DNA of 64,000 nt from Phenylobacterium sp. SCN 70-31 (GTDB taxonomy: Bacteria; Pseudomonadota; Alphaproteobacteria; Caulobacterales; Caulobacteraceae), in assembly GCF_001724605.1 (NCBI RefSeq), contig NZ_MEEX01000021.1:18501-82500 (forward strand). The letters are read 5' to 3'. Both the position numbers and the translations under genes were made by a program. The notes under the pieces are model-generated. The model saw only the letters and a list, made by a program, of their open reading frames with translations, was not told the origin of the DNA and searched no databases. Shown piece by piece: positions 26,841-35,772 of the stretch; position 1 is the stretch's first letter, and each line of letters opens with the position of its first letter.

Positions 26841-28199
26841 CTACCGGCTGAACACGCCCACCAGTTCCACGTGGGGCGACCAGAGGAACTGGTCCACGGG
26901 GAGAAGGCGGTCCAGGCGGAATCCCGCGTCGATGAGGATGCGGGCGTCGCGGGCGAAGGTGGCGGGATTGCACGAGACTCCGACCACGCGCGACGCATCG
27001 GAACGGGCGATCTCGGCCGCCTGCTCGGCGGCGCCGGCCCGGGGCGGGTCGAAGACCACCACGTCCGTCTTCCTCAACTCGTCGGCCAGGACAGGGCGAC
27101 GGACGAGGTCCCGCGCCTCGGCGGTGACGCCCTTGAGACCGGGCGCGGTCGAAAGCGCCGCCCGCAGGGCCGAAACCGCCTCGCCCGACATGTCGGCGGC
27201 GTAGACGGGGGCGATCGCGGCCAGACGGAAGGTGAAGGTCCCCACGCCGCAGTGCAGATCGGCGATCCGCGCCGCACCCGCGGCCGCCTCGCCGACGAAC
27301 GCCGTCATCGCCGCCTCGGCGCCCGGCGCCGCCTGGAGGAAGGCGCCCGGCGGCAGAGCCACCGTCGCCGGGCCCAGCCGCACCTGCGGCGTGCGCGCCA
27401 TGTAGGCCACCTCGCCGGCCAGCGTGACCCGGGCGAAGTCGGCGGCGGCGGCCTGTTCGGCGATCCGCATGCGGGCATCGGCCGAGAGGCCGCCGCTTTT
27501 CGCCTCGACACCGGTGATCTCCACGTCGACGCCTGTGGCCGTCAGGGTCACATGCAGGGTCGGCGCGGACTTCGGATGCTCGAACAGTGGCGCGGCCAGC
27601 CGGGCCAGCGCGGGGATCGCGCCCTGGAGCGCGGGATCGGCGATCGGGCAGACGCCCACCTCGACGAGGTCCCACGAGCGGCGCGCCTTGTAGCCCAGGC
27701 GCGCGACGTCCGGTCCGCCGCGGCGGGCGTGCAGGGCGAGGCGCCGGCGGGCGCCGGGTCCGGCGGCGTAGACGGGCAGCACCTCGGTCTCGATCCGCTC
27801 GCGAGCCAGGGTGCGCACGATCCGATCCGACTTCCAGGCGAGATAAGGGGCATGCGCCCAGTGCTGGAGCGCACAGCCGCCACAGACGCCGAAGTGGGGA
27901 CACGGCGGCTCGACGCGATCGGGGCTGGCGGCCAGCACCTCGGCCAGGTCGCGGCGGTCGCCCCCGCCCGTCACCCGCACGCGTTCGCCGGGCAAGGTGA
28001 AGGGGACATAGATCGGGCCGGCGGCCACCCCGTCGCCCTCGCCGCCTACGGCCTCGATCAGGATCTCCTGCGGCGGGCCAGGCGGCGGACGCGGATCGGG
28101 ACGACGGGTAGGCCCGTGGCCCGGATTCTGGCCCGGATTCTGGCCGGAACGGCGGCGCTGCGGCGCCTTCGAGGATCTCACGAGCGGCCCCGTCGGCAA
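26841..28199 (-). CDS. 23S rRNA (uracil-5-)-methyltransferase, RlmD/RumA family
   Basis: 452 aa. Order of domains: a proline-rich basic tail (1-45), a TRAM-like RNA-binding domain (VGGEGDGVAAGPIYVPFTLP), iron-sulfur cysteines in CPHFGVCGGCALQH, then a SAM-dependent methyltransferase with LHCGVGTFTFRLA, the DPPRAG motif and the catalytic Cys in VVGVSCNPATFARDA. Members make 5-methyluridine in 23S rRNA or tRNA; which U is modified cannot be told here. The exact start within the N-terminal tail is uncertain. Confidence 0.9.
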   Translation of the reverse strand: MPTGPLVRSSKAPQRRRSGQNPGQNPGHGPTRRPDPRPPPGPPQEILIEAVGGEGDGVAAGPIYVPFTLPGERVRVTGGGDRRDLAEVLAASPDRVEPPCPHFGVCGGCALQHWAHAPYLAWKSDRIVRTLARERIETEVLPVYAAGPGARRRLALHARRGGPDVARLGYKARRSWDLVEVGVCPIADPALQGAIPALARLAAPLFEHPKSAPTLHVTLTATGVDVEITGVEAKSGGLSADARMRIAEQAAAADFARVTLAGEVAYMARTPQVRLGPATVALPPGAFLQAAPGAEAAMTAFVGEAAAGAARIADLHCGVGTFTFRLAAIAPVYAADMSGEAVSALRAALSTAPGLKGVTAEARDLVRRPVLADELRKTDVVVFDPPRAGAAEQAAEIARSDASRVVGVSCNPATFARDARILIDAGFRLDRLLPVDQFLWSPHVELVGVFSR

Positions 28200-28338
28200 G
28201 ATGTGGTGCGGTAAGGCGTGGTTAAGTCGGGATGAACGAACATGAACGAGTTTCTCAACGGCCGTTCAGGTTCGGCGGCGCATCTTCGCCCCTAGCGTCG
28301 CCGTAAGCGACCCGAGAGCTTCGAGAGAGGGATACCGG

Positions 28339-28971
28339 ATGTCCGTCCAAGCCGCCATCGCCAAGGCCGCTGTCGTCAAAGTGGGGGCGTTCGCGCTCGC
28401 GGCCGCGATCGTCCTGCCCGCCGGCGTGGCCAGCGCCCAGCCATACGGGGGCGCGTACGGCCCCGGCTCGCCCGGCTACAACTACGACCCCTGCCGCCGC
28501 GACGCGAACCAGCGCGGCACGGCCGGCGCGCTGATCGGCGGCGGCATGGGCGCGGTCATCGGCTCGAACGCCGCCGCCCGCAACGCGCGAACCGAAGGCG
28601 CCCTGCTGGGCGGCCTGCTGGGCGCCATCGCCGGCGGCGTGGTGGGCAACAAGACCGCGGCCTGCAACTCGCAGTACGGCGGCGCCTATCCGGCCTCGTC
28701 GCGCTACGAGCCCGCCCCGCCGCCGCCGCTCCCGCCGCCGGCCGCCTCGTCCGGCTACTACGACCGCGACGCCTACGCCGATCGCGCCGCCGACCCGCGC
28801 GACGAGGATTGGCGTCACCGCGACGCACCCTATCGCACCGACAGCCGCGGCGCCGACGCCGACGGGTGCACCCTGGCGGAGAGCCCGATCTACATGCCAG
28901 ACGGCCGCACCCAGTCGCGCTTCGTGCGCGTGTGTCGCGACGCGTCGGGCCGCTACGCGGTCGTCGACTGA
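28339..28971 (+). CDS. Glycine-zipper 2TM domain protein, envelope
   Basis: 210 aa. It has a signal peptide (VVKVGAFALAAAIVLPAGVASAQ), then a paired glycine zipper (GTAGALIGGGMGAVIGSNAA, TEGALLGGLLGAIAGGVVGN), a Pro/Tyr-rich linker and a C-terminal region with two Cys (DGCTLAESPIYMPDG and VRVCRDASGRY). The zipper is like that of SlyB/17 kDa surface antigen proteins of the outer membrane. There is no lipobox. A terminator follows. Confidence 0.85.
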   Translation: MSVQAAIAKAAVVKVGAFALAAAIVLPAGVASAQPYGGAYGPGSPGYNYDPCRRDANQRGTAGALIGGGMGAVIGSNAAARNARTEGALLGGLLGAIAGGVVGNKTAACNSQYGGAYPASSRYEPAPPPPLPPPAASSGYYDRDAYADRAADPRDEDWRHRDAPYRTDSRGADADGCTLAESPIYMPDGRTQSRFVRVCRDASGRYAVVD

Positions 28972-29003
28972 CGCCGGTTCCATTCCAAGTCGAGCAAGCC
29001 TGG

Positions 29004-29036
29004 GGTCGTCCCGCACAGCGGGGCGGCCTCTTTCTT
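29004..29036 (+). terminator. Intrinsic terminator after the glycine-zipper gene
   Basis: 11-bp stem with two G-T pairs, GGTCGTCCCGC / GCGGGGCGGCC, loop ACA, followed by TCTTTCTT. It starts 33 bases after the stop at 28971. Confidence 0.75.
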
Positions 29037-29101
29037 GCGCGCCGGATGTGCGGCGGGCGCCGTCGAAGGAAGCTTCGGGCGGTGTTCGGGCGGCGTCGGG
29101 A

Positions 29102-29809
29102 TCAGCGGGCCGGATTCGTCGCCCAGAGCAGGAATTCTTGATTCCCGTCGCCCCCCGAGATCGGGCTGTCGGTGGTTTCGCGCACGGTCCAGCCAGAGAC
29201 GGCGAGGAAGGCCTTCACGTCCTCCAGCGCGGCCTGGCGCGCCTCCGGATCGGTCACGAGCCCGCCCTTGCCCACCTTCGCCGGCCCCACTTCGAACTGG
29301 GGCTTCACCAGGGCCACGAGGTCGGCGCCCGGCGCTGCCAGCGCGAGGGCGACAGGCAGCGCCTTGGCGAGCGAGATGAAGCTGACGTCGGTGACGATGA
29401 GGCCCGGCGGCTCGGGAACCAGCGCCGGCGTGAGGTCCCGCGCGTCGGTGGCCTCCAGCCGGACCACGCGCGCGTCGCCCGAGAGCCGCGGATGGAGCTG
29501 GCCCCGGCCGACGTCCACGGCGTAGACCCGCGCCGCGCCGCGGGCCAGGCACACCTCGGTGAAGCCGCCTGTCGAGGCGCCGACGTCCAGGACGACGCGC
29601 CCGGCCACCCCGACCGGCCAGAGGTCCAGCGCATGAACCAGCTTCAGCGCGCCACGGCCCACCCAGGGATGGGCCGGCCGGGCCACGATCTCCACATCCG
29701 CATCGAGCAGTTCCGACGCCCGGGCCACCGGTCGGCCTCCGGCCGTGACGCCCCCGGCTTCGATGGCGGCGCGGGCCTTGGCGCGGCTCTCGAAGAGGCC
29801 GCGCGCCAC
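29102..29809 (-). CDS. tlyA: TlyA-family rRNA 2'-O-methyltransferase
   Basis: 235 aa from the GTG at 29809. It has an N-terminal S4 RNA-binding domain (ARGLFESRAKARAAIEAGGV) and an FtsJ-like methyltransferase domain (VVLDVGASTGGFTEVCLARG, VKPQFEVGP with catalytic Lys). TlyA methylates ribose of 16S/23S cytidines. The S4 domain normally begins about 9 residues earlier; the frame is open upstream (LRLRQRADVLLV) but holds only CTG candidates (29836, 29842) before the stop of the upstream gene. The true start may be a rare CTG, or the S4 domain is slightly short. Confidence 0.88.
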   Translation of the reverse strand: MARGLFESRAKARAAIEAGGVTAGGRPVARASELLDADVEIVARPAHPWVGRGALKLVHALDLWPVGVAGRVVLDVGASTGGFTEVCLARGAARVYAVDVGRGQLHPRLSGDARVVRLEATDARDLTPALVPEPPGLIVTDVSFISLAKALPVALALAAPGADLVALVKPQFEVGPAKVGKGGLVTDPEARQAALEDVKAFLAVSGWTVRETTDSPISGGDGNQEFLLWATNPAR

Positions 29810-29846
29810 CAGCAGGACATCGGCCCTCTGCCGCAGCCTCAGGCCC

Positions 29847-31601
29847 TCAAGCGGTCTCGGATTCGAAGAGCTTCTTGAGTTCGCTCTTCAGGATCTTGCC
29901 GTTCGGGTTGCGCGGCAGGGTCTCGTGCCAGAACTTCACCGCGATCGGCACCTTGAAGGCTGCCAGCCGCTCGGCCACGTGGGCGCGAAGCTCGGCCTCG
30001 GTCGCCTCGGCCCCCGGCTTCAGGGTGACCACCGCGGCCGGCTCCTCGCCCAGGATGCGGTGCGGCACGCCCACGACAGCCGCGTCCATCACCGACGGGT
30101 GGTCGTAGAGGACGTTCTCGACCTCGACGCAGTAGATGTTCTCGCCGCCGCGGATCAGCATGTCCTTGGCGCGGTCGATGATGTAGCAGAAGCCCTCCTC
30201 GTCCAGCTTCGCGAGATCGCCGGTGCGCACCCAGCCGTCGACGAAGGTCTGGGCCGTCGCCTCGGGCTTGTTCCAGTAGGCGCGGGCGTTCATCGGCCCC
30301 TTCGACCACAGTTCGCCCACCTCGCCCGGCGCGAGGATCGTCACACCGTCCGCCGGATCGCGGATCTGCAGTTCGGCGACGGCGGCGGCGGGGCCGCAGC
30401 TGTCGGGCCGGTTCTGGTAGTCCTCGCCGCCGTTCGAGGTGACCGTGGCGCAGGTCTCGGTCATGCCCCACCCCTGCCCCGGCTGGGACTTGGGGAACAC
30501 CTCCTTGAGGCGACGAACCAGTTCGGGCGCCGAGGGGGCGCCGCCGTACGAAACGCTCTCCAGCGACGACAGGTCGTAGTTGTCGCGCGCCGGATGCTCC
30601 AGGAGCTGCCAGGCGATGGTGGGCACGCCGCCGGCCAGGGTGACCTTCTCGCGTTCGATCAGTTCAAACGCGCGGATCGGCTCCCACTTGTACATCAGGA
30701 CCAGCTTGCCGCCGCTGAACAGCGTGGGGTTCAGCACCGCGAAGCAGCCCGTGACGTGGAAGAACGGCACCGACAGCAGGGCCGACCGTTGCGGCGCGTC
30801 GGGATCCGGCTGGGGCGGCATTTCGCCCTTGCGCAGGAACACCCGGGCGCCGGCCGCCCCGGCGGTGATGATGTTGGTGTTGATGGCGCGGTTGGTGGCC
30901 AGCGCCCCCTTCGGCCGTCCCGTCGTGCCCGAGGTATAGAAGATGGTGGCGTCGTCGTCGGCCCCGACGTCCGCCGTCGGCAGAGCCGCGTCGGGCAGGC
31001 CCGCCCAGTCGTTCGCGCCGCCCAGGACGCTCTCCAGCTTGACGACATAGGGATGGGCGATCTCGTCCGGCTCGCGGCTCACATAGACCCGCTTGAGGTC
31101 GGGGCAGTTGGCGAAATGCTCGTTGAGACGCTCGTAGCGCTCGGCGTCCATCACCGCGACCTTGGCGCCCGAGTCGGTCAGGCCGTACTCCAGCTCCGGA
31201 CCGGTCCACCACGCGTTCAGCGGCGTGACGATCGCCCCGAGCGACGCCGCCGCATAGAAGGCCACGACCCATTCGGGCACGTTGCGCATGATGACGGCGA
31301 CCCGATCCCCCTTGCCCACGCCCTGCCCGGCCAGTTCGGCGGCGAAGGCGGCGACGGCGCGGTGGAAGGCGTCGAACGTGACCCGCTCGTCCTCGTAGAC
31401 CAGGAAGACCTTGTCGCCGAAGCCCTTCGCCAGTTCGACCACCGCGCGCAATGTCGGCGGCTGATTCTTCCAGACCTTGACGGTGACGCCCCGGATCGTC
31501 TCCTCGGCGACTTCGGTCGGCAGCCCCGGTTGCCCCAAAAGGGCGTGGGCCTGCTGAATGGTCATGGCGGGCCAGCCGGACGGCAACGCGGCCTCGGTCA
31601 T
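29847..31601 (-). CDS. Long/medium-chain acyl-CoA synthetase (AMP-forming)
   Basis: 584 aa from the ATG at 31601 (MTEAALPSGWPAMTIQ); the 31748 ORF start adds 49 non-homologous residues. This is an ANL-superfamily adenylating enzyme: P-loop-like IFYTSGTTGRPKGA, GWGMTETCATVTS, WVRTGDLAKLDEEGF, and the C-terminal lysine in LPRNPNGKILKSEL. It activates a carboxylic acid to its CoA thioester in the cytoplasm; substrate length is not fixed by sequence reading. tlyA follows closely on the same strand. Confidence 0.9.
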   Translation of the reverse strand: MTEAALPSGWPAMTIQQAHALLGQPGLPTEVAEETIRGVTVKVWKNQPPTLRAVVELAKGFGDKVFLVYEDERVTFDAFHRAVAAFAAELAGQGVGKGDRVAVIMRNVPEWVVAFYAAASLGAIVTPLNAWWTGPELEYGLTDSGAKVAVMDAERYERLNEHFANCPDLKRVYVSREPDEIAHPYVVKLESVLGGANDWAGLPDAALPTADVGADDDATIFYTSGTTGRPKGALATNRAINTNIITAGAAGARVFLRKGEMPPQPDPDAPQRSALLSVPFFHVTGCFAVLNPTLFSGGKLVLMYKWEPIRAFELIEREKVTLAGGVPTIAWQLLEHPARDNYDLSSLESVSYGGAPSAPELVRRLKEVFPKSQPGQGWGMTETCATVTSNGGEDYQNRPDSCGPAAAVAELQIRDPADGVTILAPGEVGELWSKGPMNARAYWNKPEATAQTFVDGWVRTGDLAKLDEEGFCYIIDRAKDMLIRGGENIYCVEVENVLYDHPSVMDAAVVGVPHRILGEEPAAVVTLKPGAEATEAELRAHVAERLAAFKVPIAVKFWHETLPRNPNGKILKSELKKLFESETA

Positions 31602-31846
31602 ATGAGCGTATCTCCCGAACACGCGCCCGGAGTGATCCCGGACGTCACGTAAGGTGATCAAGCATAACCCAGCGTCAGTGGCAAACCGCGGACGGCGTTC
31701 GGCGAAGCGCGCCGCGTCTCCGTCGGCGGCCCTTTCTCGCGTCCCCAAGCCGCACCAGCACCCCCAAGTGGGGGATCAAACCGGGCCGACGACAATCTAG
31801 ACCGACTCAGATCTTCAAAAGCGCGGCAAGTTTCGGAGTGGTGGGA

Positions 31847-32659
31847 ATGCGGACGTTCAACGCTTTCATGTGCGGGCTGGCGGGAGCCTGCGCGATCGGC
31901 CTGGGCGCCGGGTTCGGAAACGCCGCGCACGCAGGCGTCCTGGTGGCGTCCGGCGACGAATGGACGCTGAGCGACTACGCCTACGACGCCGTCTACAAGG
32001 CGGGCACCGAGGCGTTCGTGAAAGATCTGGTCACGACCTTCGGCGGCTCGAACTACCTGCTGCTGACCGGGAACGGCAACGTGCCCCTGGGACAGCTCGG
32101 CCAGCTCACCGCGCAACTCACCGGCCTGGGCAAGACGGTGGCGACCTCGGCGACCTTCGACCTGGCCACCGCCAGCGCCTACGACGCGGTCTTCCACTTC
32201 GGACAGGGCTTCAGCGCGCCGCAGTTCGCCGCGCTCGGCGCTTACATGGACGGCGGCGGCAACGCCTACGTCAGCCTGGGCTCGGGCTGGTACGGCACCG
32301 CGGCCGGCGAGGCCGCGGCGTGGAACCCCTTCTTTGCCGACTACGGCCTGGTCGCCGGCGGGACCTGGTTCTCCGCGCCGGGCTTCGTCAACGTGACGGT
32401 CACCTCGGGCCCGCCGGGGGCCACGAACCTCATCTGGGGATACGGCCAGTCGATCGACAGGCTGCCCGACGGTCCCGGCGTGTCATACCTGCGCGGCAGC
32501 TTCGCCGGCGGCCCGACCGACATCGGCCTGGTCGGTTCGAGCCAGGCGCTGGGCGTCGTGGCGGGCGTGCCGGAACCCGCCACATGGGCGCTCCTGATCA
32601 TGGGCTTCGGCGCGGCGGGCGCCATGCTTCGGCGGCGTGACCGCGTGGCGTTCGGCTGA
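31847..32659 (+). CDS. PEPxxWA-CTERM sorting-domain protein
   Basis: 270 aa exported protein. I prefer the ATG at 31847 over the GTG at 31838. It has a signal peptide (ACAIGLGAGFGNAAHA) and a C-terminal sorting tag VPEPATWALLIMGFGAAG followed by a basic end, the PEPxxWA-CTERM type recognised by exosortase systems of Alphaproteobacteria. The middle part is Gly/Ala-rich with no known catalytic motif. An exosortase gene is not in this window. Confidence 0.9.
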   Translation: MRTFNAFMCGLAGACAIGLGAGFGNAAHAGVLVASGDEWTLSDYAYDAVYKAGTEAFVKDLVTTFGGSNYLLLTGNGNVPLGQLGQLTAQLTGLGKTVATSATFDLATASAYDAVFHFGQGFSAPQFAALGAYMDGGGNAYVSLGSGWYGTAAGEAAAWNPFFADYGLVAGGTWFSAPGFVNVTVTSGPPGATNLIWGYGQSIDRLPDGPGVSYLRGSFAGGPTDIGLVGSSQALGVVAGVPEPATWALLIMGFGAAGAMLRRRDRVAFG

Positions 32660-32689
32660 CGATGGCCGGGCGCGTGGCTTAGGCCCGGC

Positions 32690-32731
32690 GCGCTCGGCCA
32701 GACGCGCTCGGCCAGACGCGCTCGGCCAGAC
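32690..32731. repeat. Three tandem copies of a 14-bp unit
   Basis: GCGCTCGGCCAGAC repeated exactly three times (32690-32703, 32704-32717, 32718-32731), ending 2 bases before the S41 protease stop codon. Such perfect copies suggest slipped-strand expansion and could vary between strains. Confidence 0.9.
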
Positions 32732-32733
32732 GC

Positions 32734-34170
32734 TCAGTTCCGTCCGCGGACCCGCAGGAGGGCCTGCTCGAGCACAATGTCCGCCGCGGTCGCGATCGGC
32801 TCGCGCGCCAGCGTATGGTCGGGCGTCACGCCCTGGAGCCGCTCGTCCCCGTCCGGACGCACGATCCGGCTCTTCGGATAGGTGACGACGACGCCCGAAG
32901 GCAGCGTGAACGACAGTATGGACGCATAGGTCGTGGGGACGTCGGCGGTCTCCTCGCCCATGATCTCCCCGAAGCCGTAGTCCTGGATCAGCGCGGCGAC
33001 CGAGGCGGCGTTCGAGTAGCTGTGGCGGTTCACCAGGACATGGACCTTGCCCTCGAACCTCGGCGCCGGGCGGGGCGGATTGAGCGGCAGGTCGAAATCG
33101 TAGCGGGCGCCGTCCGGCTGCGCCGCCTCGGCGCGGGCCAGGGCCGACAGCGTCGAATCGTCGCCGCCGCCGCCGTCCGCCAGCCTCTGGCGGTACCAGG
33201 CCTTGGCCTGGGGACTGGCCCTGAGGCGGAAACTGGCGGCGAAGCGGAACGGCCGGTCCGCGAACCAGGCCACCATGGGATCGCTGAAGCCGTTGTCGCC
33301 CCCAGGGTTGTTCCGCAGGTCGAGGATCAGGTCCGTCGCGCCGGAGTCGAGGAGACGACCGAAACTCTCGTCGACGAACCGGTGGAAGCCGTCCGGCGCC
33401 TCGCCCGGCGTCTGACCGAAGGGGCCGGGCCGCAGATAGCCGACGCGATCGTCCAGCATCCGGAACTCGCGCGAATTGAAATCGACCGCCAGACGCGGCG
33501 CGCGCGCCGCCAGGGCGCGGCGCTCGGCCGCGGTGACCGCGCGAACCTGCGCGCGGACCAGCCGGCCCTCCGGATCCCGCCCCGTCACCTCGGCCTGGTC
33601 CACCTCCCCCAACAGGAGCCAGAGCGTCGGCGCAAACGCCTGCTCCAGAAGGGCGTGGGTCATGTAGGGCCGCTCGGCGGAGATCAGCACGCCGGCCCGC
33701 TCCATCCAGACCTCGATCGGCTCGCCGTTCAATGTCAGCAGCTCGAAACCGGGAGCCAGGCGCCCCTCGGCGTCGGCGTAGGCGGTGAGCCGCACCCTCC
33801 CCTCGTCCACGCGGATCAAGAGCGGCAGGAACCAGCCGCCCTCCCCCAGCCGCCGTACGAACGCCGTCATGGGGGCATCGATGCGCGCATGGCCCACCCG
33901 CCCGAAGGCCGTGAAGCGCTGAAGCAGGATCGCGGCCTCCAGCCGGTCCATCGGCTTCGTCGTCCGCTCGGAGAGCACCTTATGGAACTGGTCGTACTCC
34001 GCGCGGGTGCGATGGGCGAAGAGATCGTAGTGCGCCGCCTGGAGACCGAGGTAGAGGGCGTCCAGATCCGCCTGGACAGCGCGGGGCTGGAGGGCCGGTT
34101 CGGCGCCGAAGACGCCGGTCGGAGCGATGCCGACGGCGCACGCGAGCACAAGGCCGATGAGCTGTTTCAT
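32734..34170 (-). CDS. S41-family periplasmic serine protease
   Basis: 478 aa. A signal peptide (MKQLIGLVLACAVGIAPTGVFG) leads into a helical N-terminal domain, a PDZ-like region (LAPGFELLTLNGEPIEVW) and a tail-specific-protease core: DLILDLRNNPGGDNGFS and the nucleophile Ser in VNRHSYSNAASVAALIQDYG, then GEETADVPTTYA. S41 enzymes degrade envelope proteins. The substrate is unknown. The stop abuts a triple tandem repeat. Confidence 0.9.
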   Translation of the reverse strand: MKQLIGLVLACAVGIAPTGVFGAEPALQPRAVQADLDALYLGLQAAHYDLFAHRTRAEYDQFHKVLSERTTKPMDRLEAAILLQRFTAFGRVGHARIDAPMTAFVRRLGEGGWFLPLLIRVDEGRVRLTAYADAEGRLAPGFELLTLNGEPIEVWMERAGVLISAERPYMTHALLEQAFAPTLWLLLGEVDQAEVTGRDPEGRLVRAQVRAVTAAERRALAARAPRLAVDFNSREFRMLDDRVGYLRPGPFGQTPGEAPDGFHRFVDESFGRLLDSGATDLILDLRNNPGGDNGFSDPMVAWFADRPFRFAASFRLRASPQAKAWYRQRLADGGGGDDSTLSALARAEAAQPDGARYDFDLPLNPPRPAPRFEGKVHVLVNRHSYSNAASVAALIQDYGFGEIMGEETADVPTTYASILSFTLPSGVVVTYPKSRIVRPDGDERLQGVTPDHTLAREPIATAADIVLEQALLRVRGRN

Positions 34171-34322
34171 GCATCTCCCGCAATCCGAAGCGTCGAGGCT
34201 AGCGCAGCAGCAGCGGCGTGCGAAGAGCGCGCGACCGCACTGCGGGAGGAAGAAAATTCACTGCGACTTGCGTCCGGCCCCGGCAAGATGAACCCTGCTT
34301 CTCCACCACAGGCGAGGCGGAG

Positions 34323-34865
34323 ATGCAGAAGGCTGCACGGACCAAGGCGCTCTACGCCGGATCGTTCGATCCGGTCACGCGTGGTCACCTGGACATCGTG
34401 CGCAAGGCGTTGGCCACATTCGACGCCGTCCACGTGGCGGTGGGTACGAACGTCCGCAAGCAACGCGCCTTTGGCGTCGAGGAGAGCCTCCGGCTGATTC
34501 GGAGTTCGGTGATCGAGCTCTGGCCGGAGGCGGCGGCCGCCGACGACGTCCCCCTTTTCGACGGGGCGCTGGAGATCGGCGAGTACGCCAACCAGAGTCT
34601 GATCAAATATGCGCGGGCGATCGGGGCGACGCACATCGTGCGCGGACTGCGTGAAGCCACCAACTTCAACGAGGAGTTCAACCTGCACGGCCTGGCCGAG
34701 CGGATCGACCCTACGATCCCCATGGTCCACTTCATCTGCGACACCCAGTTCCTCCACGTCTCGTCCAGCACGGCCAAGGAACTGGACGCCGTGGGCGAGG
34801 ATATCGGCTGGCTGGTCCTACCCTCGGTGGAAGCGGCGTTTCGCGCACGACGAGATCGGCCGTGA
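34323..34865 (+). CDS. coaD: Phosphopantetheine adenylyltransferase-like protein (divergent CoaD)
   Basis: 180 aa from the ATG at 34323 with GGCGGAG just upstream. Nucleotidyltransferase signature motifs are present: AGSFDPVTRGHLDIVRKA (T/HxGH type), THIVRGLREATNFNEEF and LHVSSSTAKEL. CoaD makes dephospho-CoA from phosphopantetheine. This protein is longer than usual (about 160 aa), and the second half (ERIDPTIPMVHFICDTQF) departs from typical CoaD, so it could be a paralogue with another substrate. The stop overlaps the next gene. Confidence 0.65.
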   Translation: MQKAARTKALYAGSFDPVTRGHLDIVRKALATFDAVHVAVGTNVRKQRAFGVEESLRLIRSSVIELWPEAAAADDVPLFDGALEIGEYANQSLIKYARAIGATHIVRGLREATNFNEEFNLHGLAERIDPTIPMVHFICDTQFLHVSSSTAKELDAVGEDIGWLVLPSVEAAFRARRDRP

Positions 34866-35728
34866 GCCGCGGACCGTTGGACCGCGACCCGGGGCGGCAG
34901 GTTTGCGTGAGGGCTCGGCCGGCCCGGCGGGTTCCGACGGGAGATGACGGAAAGGCGGCGACGGGTCCGCAGATCCTCGGCCCGTTCGCACGCGTGGCGG
35001 GGCTGGTCGCAAGCCTGGCTATCGCATGTGGCCCCGTCCCGGCGCAGGCCATCGGATCCCAGACCTGCGCCTTCCCCACGTCACCCTCCGTGCTGATGGC
35101 CGAGGGAGAGCCGCATGCGGCGGGATCGAAGCTGCTGCAGATGTGGGAATTCGATGATGCGCCGGTGTTCGCCTCCGAAGCCGAGCCCGCAGGCTACGAG
35201 GCTTTCCGCCGGCGGGCCGCGGCGGCCGTGGGCGACACCGATCCCCTACGCCCGCTGCGGGCGAACCCCGGCCGCAACAACGACCTCGTGGCGCGGCATG
35301 CCGGCGCCTGGGTGCGGCCGGCCACCTGCCTTCAGAAGTTGCTGCAAAAGGCCCAGGACGACCGGATCGACACCTTCGCGTCGCCGACCGAGTTCATGGC
35401 CTTCGTGTTGCGCAGCCCGGACGGGGCGCGGCTGCGGGTCTATTTCTACACCGCGAATTTCGACGGGATCGGGCGTGTCGGCCCGGCGGCCGAACCGGCG
35501 GCGCGTGACCACGCGGCGGGCTGGACCGTCCTGGCCGGTGTCCACAACCACAATTTCCATCCGCACGACCCGACCCTGAACGGCGCGGTGGGACCCAGCC
35601 TGCCCGACGCCCAGTTCAATCTGCGCTTTCACGCACAGACGGGGATGGCCGAAGCCTGGATCACGAACGGCCTGCATACCGCGCAGATCCCGGCCGCCGC
35701 CTTCCCGCTGTTCGAACAGACGCCGTAA
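34862..35728 (+). CDS. Secreted protein with a JAMM-like His/Asp motif
   Basis: 288 aa from GTG 34862, overlapping the CoaD-like stop (GTGA). A hydrophobic segment FARVAGLVASLAIACGPVPAQA looks like a signal peptide, but sits about 40 residues in, so a later GTG (for example 34907) may be the real start. The C-terminal part has GWTVLAGVHNHNFHPHD and, 12 residues on, PSLPDAQF. H-x-H followed by S-x-x-D is the metal site of JAMM/MPN proteases and deubiquitinase-like folds. The required upstream Glu cannot be assigned. Otherwise unrecognised. Confidence 0.65.
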   Translation: MSRGPLDRDPGRQVCVRARPARRVPTGDDGKAATGPQILGPFARVAGLVASLAIACGPVPAQAIGSQTCAFPTSPSVLMAEGEPHAAGSKLLQMWEFDDAPVFASEAEPAGYEAFRRRAAAAVGDTDPLRPLRANPGRNNDLVARHAGAWVRPATCLQKLLQKAQDDRIDTFASPTEFMAFVLRSPDGARLRVYFYTANFDGIGRVGPAAEPAARDHAAGWTVLAGVHNHNFHPHDPTLNGAVGPSLPDAQFNLRFHAQTGMAEAWITNGLHTAQIPAAAFPLFEQTP

Positions 35729-35756
35729 CGGGGCCGAACGCCTGCGACGGCCCCGT
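35728..35756. terminator. Hairpin after the JAMM-like gene (weak terminator candidate)
   Basis: Perfect 9-bp stem ACGGGGCCG / CGGCCCCGT with an 11-base loop, starting on the stop codon. No T tract follows on either strand, so it may be a transcript-end structure rather than an intrinsic terminator. Confidence 0.3.
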
Positions 35757-35772
35757 CCAGGGGCCCATCCTG

